NCBI GenBank assembly: GCA_020634875.1
Contig: JACKAX010000005.1
Location: 1 to 64,000, forward strand
Reading direction: 5' to 3'
Length of the DNA: 64,000 nucleotides
From: Anaerolineales bacterium
GTDB taxonomy: Bacteria > Chloroflexota > Anaerolineae > Anaerolineales > JABWBV01
The translations under genes were made by a program, and so were the position numbers. Below are positions 60,268 to 64,000 of this stretch, piece by piece. How positions within the stretch are numbered: position 1 is the first letter of the stretch; every line of letters starts with the position of its first letter. The notes beneath the pieces are model-generated. The model was given only the letters and a program-made list of their open reading frames with translations. It did not search any database and was not told where the DNA came from.

Positions 60268-61253
60268 CGACCAAACACGTTGCACGGGACTCCCTGCAAA
60301 TCGAAAACGCCATGATTGAGTGGCTGCTAGATTCGGACCCGGCAATCCGGTGGCAGGTTTTGCGAGATTTGACAGATGCCCCCGCCGAGGAAGTTGCTGC
60401 GGAAAGGGCGAAGGTGGCGACGGAGGGCTGGGGGGCACAGTTGCTCGCACTTCAGGGGGAGGATGGGACGTGGGGCGGTGCAGCGTGGAATCGGGGCTGG
60501 GATTCGACGATGCACGTATTGATGCTGTTGCGGGATTTTGGGCTTGACCCGGCGGGGGAGGCGGCGCGGCGGGCGGTGGAACGTGTCCGGGCGCAGGTCA
60601 CATGGCGCGGGTGGGATTGGGACGGGCAATGGCGGGGAATGGATTTTGTCGGGAATCCGTTTTTCGCGGGGGAGGTGGAGCCGTGTATCAACGGGCAAGT
60701 GGGGGCGGTGGGGGCGTATTTCGGGCAGGACATTGACCGGATTGTGAAGCGATTGGTCGGTGAGCAGCTAGCGGACGGGGGGTGGAACTGCGAGGCGGAG
60801 AACGGTTCCACGCGGGGGTCGTTCAATACGACGATTTGCGTACTGGAGGCGTTGTTGGCTTATGGGAGTGGTGCGGAGGTGCGGGAGGCGCGTTTGCGCG
60901 GAGAGGCGTATTTACTGGAGCGGCGGCTTTTCCGGCGGAAGTCCACGGGGGAGGTGATTCAGGATCGGAAAGGGGGGGCGGCCTGGACACAGTTCGCGTT
61001 TCCGACGTGGTGGCATTATGATGTGTTGCAGGGGCTGGAGTATTTTCGCCACGCGGGGGTGAGGTCGGATGATCGGGTCGCGGAGGCCGTGGAATGGGTG
61101 AAAGGGAAACGCGATGCGAACGGGCAGTGGCCGTTGGAGGTTCGGTATGCTGGTCGGATGCCGGTTGAATTTGGGGAAGCGGTGGGCCGTCCGAGCCGGT
61201 GGATCACGTTACGGGCGTTGCGGGTGTTAGCTTGGTTTGCAGGTCGAGGTTGA
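60264..61253 (+). CDS. Alpha/alpha-toroid protein (squalene-cyclase/prenyltransferase-like)
   Basis: A 329-residue protein with repeats like those of terpenoid cyclases and prenyltransferases: LQGEDGTWGG (about 62-71), LADGGWNC (about 171-178) and DANGQWPL (about 287-294), QW-type motifs on an alpha/alpha toroid. No DXDD cyclase motif is seen, so catalysis is doubtful. It starts within the lspA stop (ATGA) and its TGA shares a base with the AraC gene's ATG, so three genes are tightly coupled. Its substrate is unknown. Codon use is G-rich throughout. Confidence 0.82.
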   Translation: MTTKHVARDSLQIENAMIEWLLDSDPAIRWQVLRDLTDAPAEEVAAERAKVATEGWGAQLLALQGEDGTWGGAAWNRGWDSTMHVLMLLRDFGLDPAGEAARRAVERVRAQVTWRGWDWDGQWRGMDFVGNPFFAGEVEPCINGQVGAVGAYFGQDIDRIVKRLVGEQLADGGWNCEAENGSTRGSFNTTICVLEALLAYGSGAEVREARLRGEAYLLERRLFRRKSTGEVIQDRKGGAAWTQFAFPTWWHYDVLQGLEYFRHAGVRSDDRVAEAVEWVKGKRDANGQWPLEVRYAGRMPVEFGEAVGRPSRWITLRALRVLAWFAGRG

Positions 61254-62110
61254 TGATGGAGAAGAATATTCCCAATTACGTGTTGCCTTTGTCTATGCCG
61301 TTTATTTACGAGCGGATCGAAGATCGGCGGGATGCGTTTGTGGCACATCCGCATCGGCATGAGTTTTATGAAGTTCTTTGGTTCAAGGAGCCAGCGAGTG
61401 AGCATGTGGTGGATTTTCAGCCGTTTCCGGTGAAGAAGGATATGATTTTCTTTCTTGCGCCGGGAAAAGTTCACCACATGGACCCGAACGATAAAACCGG
61501 GCATTTGTTAGTGTTTACGCAGAATTTTTTGCCGCAGATTGTGTTGCCGCAGGAGGATAATTTTTTCAATCTTTTTTATTCGTTTGGCAACACGCCGTTT
61601 ATTCAGCCTTCTGAGGAGGATACGCATAAGCTCAATCTGTTGTTTGAGGTGATGCTGTTAGAGTATCGGAATGAAGCGTATCAGGCCGCGATTTTAGGGA
61701 CGCATCTTCGGGCGTTCCTGTTACACGCGCAGAGGATTAAGACGCAGGCGGAGAATTTGCGCGCGGGGAAAAATTCCGAACGGCTCATTCACCTGCTCCA
61801 CTTAATTGAAACGCATTACAAAACGGAGCGAGCGGTCGCGTTTTATGCCGAGAGGTTGTTCCTGACACCCAAACGGGTGAACGAAATTGTGAAAGCGCAC
61901 CTGGGCAAGAGCGTTGTGCAATTGGTGCATCAACGGGTTTTGTTGGAGGCGAAGCGTGAGCTTTATTTTGGGGAGCGCAATATTAAGGAAATCGCGCACG
62001 CGCTGGGGTTTGAGGACCCGGCATATTTCAGTCGTTTTTTTAAGAAGCAAACGGGGATCGCGCCTGAGCAATTCAAAACGCAAATGGCGACTACTCAGAC
62101 CAGACCCTAA
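61253..62110 (+). CDS. AraC-family regulator with N-terminal cupin-like domain
   Basis: A 285-residue AraC/XylS-type regulator. The N-terminal part (about 10-120) has HPHRHEFYEVLWF, a cupin-type sugar or small-ligand domain; the C-terminal part (about 185-282) has the two helix-turn-helix units, with FLTPKRVNEIVKAHLG and IKEIAHALGFEDPAYFSRFF. It overlaps the upstream gene by one base. The last codons (QTRP and stop) lie in a palindromic repeat, so the C-terminal tail is repeat-derived. Its target is unknown; the SnoaL-like gene downstream is a candidate. Confidence 0.93.
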   Translation: MMEKNIPNYVLPLSMPFIYERIEDRRDAFVAHPHRHEFYEVLWFKEPASEHVVDFQPFPVKKDMIFFLAPGKVHHMDPNDKTGHLLVFTQNFLPQIVLPQEDNFFNLFYSFGNTPFIQPSEEDTHKLNLLFEVMLLEYRNEAYQAAILGTHLRAFLLHAQRIKTQAENLRAGKNSERLIHLLHLIETHYKTERAVAFYAERLFLTPKRVNEIVKAHLGKSVVQLVHQRVLLEAKRELYFGERNIKEIAHALGFEDPAYFSRFFKKQTGIAPEQFKTQMATTQTRP

Positions 62111-62165
62111 AGGTTTCGTTTCCAACTGCGGCGGGAAATACATAGGGAAAAACCTTTAGGGTCTG
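62101..62165. repeat. CCCTAAAGG palindrome at the AraC gene end
   Basis: CAGACCCTAAAGGTTT (62101-62116) and AAACCTTTAGGGTCTG (62150-62165) are perfect 16-base inverted copies; CTCAGAC and GTCTGAG extend them. The left arm includes the stop codon of the AraC gene. Confidence 0.9.
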
Positions 62166-62367
62166 AGTGCCCAAACGTTCAAATAGTACAAGTCAGGCGG
62201 TTAATCGTCCATTTGCCCACTGGGGAGTTCGCTATATACTCTTTTCAAGCAATAAGGTGGGGTGGACGTGATGAAATGCTGTCCAATTGGGCATGTCTCC
62301 CTACGTCCACTCCACCTGGTGTCTACTCAAAGTGAATAATTACAATTTGATTGAAAGGAGTATGAAA

Positions 62368-62781
62368 ATGTCTTTAGAACAAAACAAAGAAATCGCATTG
62401 GGTGTTTCGCGCGCCATTATGAATGGCGAATGGGCAAAGGTAGATGAATTATTGGACGATAATTTCTTCTACATTGGGGATGGCGCGGCCCCCATTAATA
62501 AAGCACAATACATTGGCTTTATGCGTGGTGTGTTGTGCGGCGGGATGACCGAGATGGATATGGATTTCCTGCGTGTGATCGCCGAAGGTGATATTGTGGC
62601 GGTGGATTACACGAATGCGATGACGCACACCGGCGAGTTTTATGGCATTCCGGCCACCGGAAAACGGGTCTTCGCGACAGGACAATTCATGCGCGAAGTA
62701 AAAAATGGCAAAGTCATGGCAGAGTGGCAAACGACGAATGCGTTGGGGTTGATGGCACAACTTGGGGCCATTCCCGCGTAA
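62368..62781 (+). CDS. SnoaL/NTF2-like protein
   Basis: A 137-residue NTF2-fold protein of the SnoaL/ester-cyclase type: an N-terminal helix pair, NGEWAKVDELLDDNFFY and a FYGIPATGKRV segment are typical. Such proteins isomerise or hydrolyse small compounds; the substrate is unknown. AAGGAG is 7 bases before the ATG at 62368; the ATG at 62362 lies too close to it. It has its own 257-base upstream region, in which I see the AraC-end palindrome (62101-62165) and no clear promoter, and a terminator follows. Confidence 0.88.
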   Translation: MSLEQNKEIALGVSRAIMNGEWAKVDELLDDNFFYIGDGAAPINKAQYIGFMRGVLCGGMTEMDMDFLRVIAEGDIVAVDYTNAMTHTGEFYGIPATGKRVFATGQFMREVKNGKVMAEWQTTNALGLMAQLGAIPA

Positions 62782-62798
62782 GCAATCATTCTCAGGGG

Positions 62799-62839
62799 AA
62801 AAAGGCTGGATACGAGGAACCTCGCATCCAGCCTTTTTT
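62799..62839. terminator. Terminator after the SnoaL-like gene
   Basis: AAAAAGGCTGGAT pairs with ATCCAGCCTTTTTT, with an inner CGAGG/CCTCG stem; serves both converging genes. Confidence 0.92.
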
Positions 62840-62878
62840 TATTTTCTGGATAGTAACTGCCCAGGCTAAGAGAGGGAA

Positions 62879-63511
62879 CTACCCCATCAGTCCGTGATAA
62901 AAGGCGGCGATCCCATTCAGGATAAATTGCACTGCGAGGGCGGCAAGCACCAGCCCTAAGATACGGGTGATGATGTGCATGGGGCCGTCTCCTAAACGAT
63001 TCATCACGCGCTCGGCCATGAACATGATCGGCCAGGCGATGAGATAAATGAAGGCGAGCACGCCCGTAAGCACCCCTATACGCGTCCAATCGGCTCCGGC
63101 TTGGGTTGCCAGCAACAAAATGGTGGCGATGGTGCCGGGGCCAGCTAACTGGGGAATGGTGAGGGGGAAGATCGCGACATCGCGATCCGCTTGACTGGAC
63201 AGGGGGAGTTGGATGGGCGAACGCTGGCCCATCAACATCGAGAAGGCGATGGCAAACAAGAGGATGCCGCCGCTGATCGAAAAGGCTTCGACAGAGACCC
63301 CCATATAACTCAAAAAGGCGCGCCCGACATACAGGAAAAACAACGCGACGAGAAATGCTGCGATAACGGCGCGGGTGAGGGTAGCTTTCCGTTGGCGCGC
63401 ATCCATGCCGCTGGTGACCGCGACAAAAACAGGGGAAACGGCGATGGGGTTAATCATCACGAACAGGAGCCCGAAGGCGGTTAAGGCGAATTGAAGGAGT
63501 TCGTTATTCAT
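62879..63511 (-). CDS. MarC-family integral membrane protein
   Basis: A 210-residue protein with six membrane segments; MINPIAVSPVFVAVTSG near the N-terminus, GGILLFAIAFSML and LTIPQLAGPGTI are family signatures of MarC (UPF0056). The role is unknown; the old link to multiple antibiotic resistance is not supported by family knowledge. TATAAT on this strand lies at 63539-63544. It is divergent from the DinB-like gene. Confidence 0.92.
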   Translation of the reverse strand: MNNELLQFALTAFGLLFVMINPIAVSPVFVAVTSGMDARQRKATLTRAVIAAFLVALFFLYVGRAFLSYMGVSVEAFSISGGILLFAIAFSMLMGQRSPIQLPLSSQADRDVAIFPLTIPQLAGPGTIATILLLATQAGADWTRIGVLTGVLAFIYLIAWPIMFMAERVMNRLGDGPMHIITRILGLVLAALAVQFILNGIAAFYHGLMG

Positions 63512-63612
63512 AGATTGGGCAAGAGATGAAAAAGCACAATTATAAACGGAAAGATTTGCCGCTCATGGTATAAAGCATCATCACTTCTGTAGATATTTTT
63601 CGAGGAGTTGCT

Positions 63613-64000
63613 ATGACCTTTGACACCAAAAGCGAAATTCTGAACGGCCTTAAACAGGCCAATGAGGCTGTGACCCAATGGTTCGAAAAAATCCCTGCGA
63701 ACACGTTTTTCGTTCGCGAGGGAGAAACCTGGTCGGCTTCGGATAACATGGATCATCTCATTCGGGCGAACAAGCCGATCACGAAAGCGTTGAAACTTCC
63801 CCGGCTGGCTTTGCAAACGATGTTTGGGAAACACACCGAATCGGCGCGCGGTTACGAAGCGATTTGTGCCTTTTATCGCGACGAACTTGCCAAAGGAGCC
63901 GTTGCTTCAGGGAGTTTTCTCCCCGACCAACAACAACCGGACGATCCCGAAAAAGCCAAACGCGAGATTTTAGCCCGTTGGGTTTCTGCCAGCGGTGAAT
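63613..64000 (+). CDS. DinB-superfamily protein (3' partial)
   Basis: The frame is open to the right edge, 129 codons. Segments TWSASDNMDHLIRANKPI and YRDELAKG fit the DinB/YfiT-like helical bundle, usually metal-binding thiol-dependent proteins, although the full metal-ligand set cannot be checked because the C-terminus is missing. GAGGAG is 6 bases upstream of the ATG. The 101-base divergent gap to marC holds TATAAA (about 63569-63574) as a possible -10 element. Confidence 0.8.
   Translation, partial: MTFDTKSEILNGLKQANEAVTQWFEKIPANTFFVREGETWSASDNMDHLIRANKPITKALKLPRLALQTMFGKHTESARGYEAICAFYRDELAKGAVASGSFLPDQQQPDDPEKAKREILARWVSASGE

Overview
The window looks like a chromosomal stretch from an uncultured member of the Chloroflexota, probably Anaerolineae-like. 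That is an inference from GC-rich coding DNA, CSLREA and GEVED-type surface proteins whose tails read YLPLV or similar, BTAD/NB-ARC/TPR regulators, small YLVRLW-type proteins and many palindromic intergenic repeats. No rRNA, tRNA or CRISPR array was recognised.

Layout. 1-5730: MoxR ATPase / DUF58 / BatA-like VWA operon behind a Gln-rich membrane protein that runs off the left edge. 5731-11554: two different valyl-tRNA synthetases in tandem, the first (archaeal-like, short) behind a consensus promoter and a T-box, the second bacterial-type and without one. 11740-17883: TPR-GGDEF cyclase, TauE/SafE permease, a 38-residue Lys-rich protein, and two extracytoplasmic binding proteins, one fused to a VWA domain and one to an OmpA-like domain. 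18025-20750: arginine decarboxylase-like enzyme and an IS110-family element. 20824-26913: cystathionine synthase/lyase, SRPBCC protein, M20 amidohydrolase, cytochrome P450 divergent from a TetR regulator, and a methyltransferase. 28003-31495: agmatine deiminase and N-carbamoylputrescine amidase, two tandem secreted Cys-containing paralogues, and a decayed second copy of the amidase 3' end. 31673-36307: marR plus heterodimeric ABC exporter. 36714-39825: Nudix / TIMP-like / SDR / amidinotransferase / DUF2721 cluster. 39903-45917: enolase-superfamily epimerase, 21-bp minisatellite, CocE-type hydrolase coupled to a PAS-GAF histidine kinase. 46353-50618: SPFH protein and GH57 glycosidase. 50683-55705: putative secreted zinc peptidase, CSLREA beta-helix protein and a small protein. 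56152-62781: BTAD regulator, lspA, toroid protein, AraC regulator, SnoaL-like protein. 62879-64000: MarC protein and a DinB-like gene cut by the right edge.

Genes that work together: the decarboxylase (18025), deiminase (28003) and amidase (29244) complete arginine to agmatine to N-carbamoylputrescine to putrescine. The two ABC half-transporters have complementary degenerate sites and sit behind marR.

The most striking feature is the IS110 element at 19606-20748. Its 171-base non-coding left end folds into two loops. One carries 7-base guides matching both halves of the site in which the element sits. The other matches the element's own right end over 7 bases and its left end more weakly. 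Joining the two ends would create a TTGACA-17-TATGAT promoter just before this RNA. This fits the bridge-RNA mechanism described for IS621. The recombinase reading frame is broken by a single-base frameshift. Intergenic palindromes of several families are unusually abundant, and three lie inside or at the ends of coding sequences.
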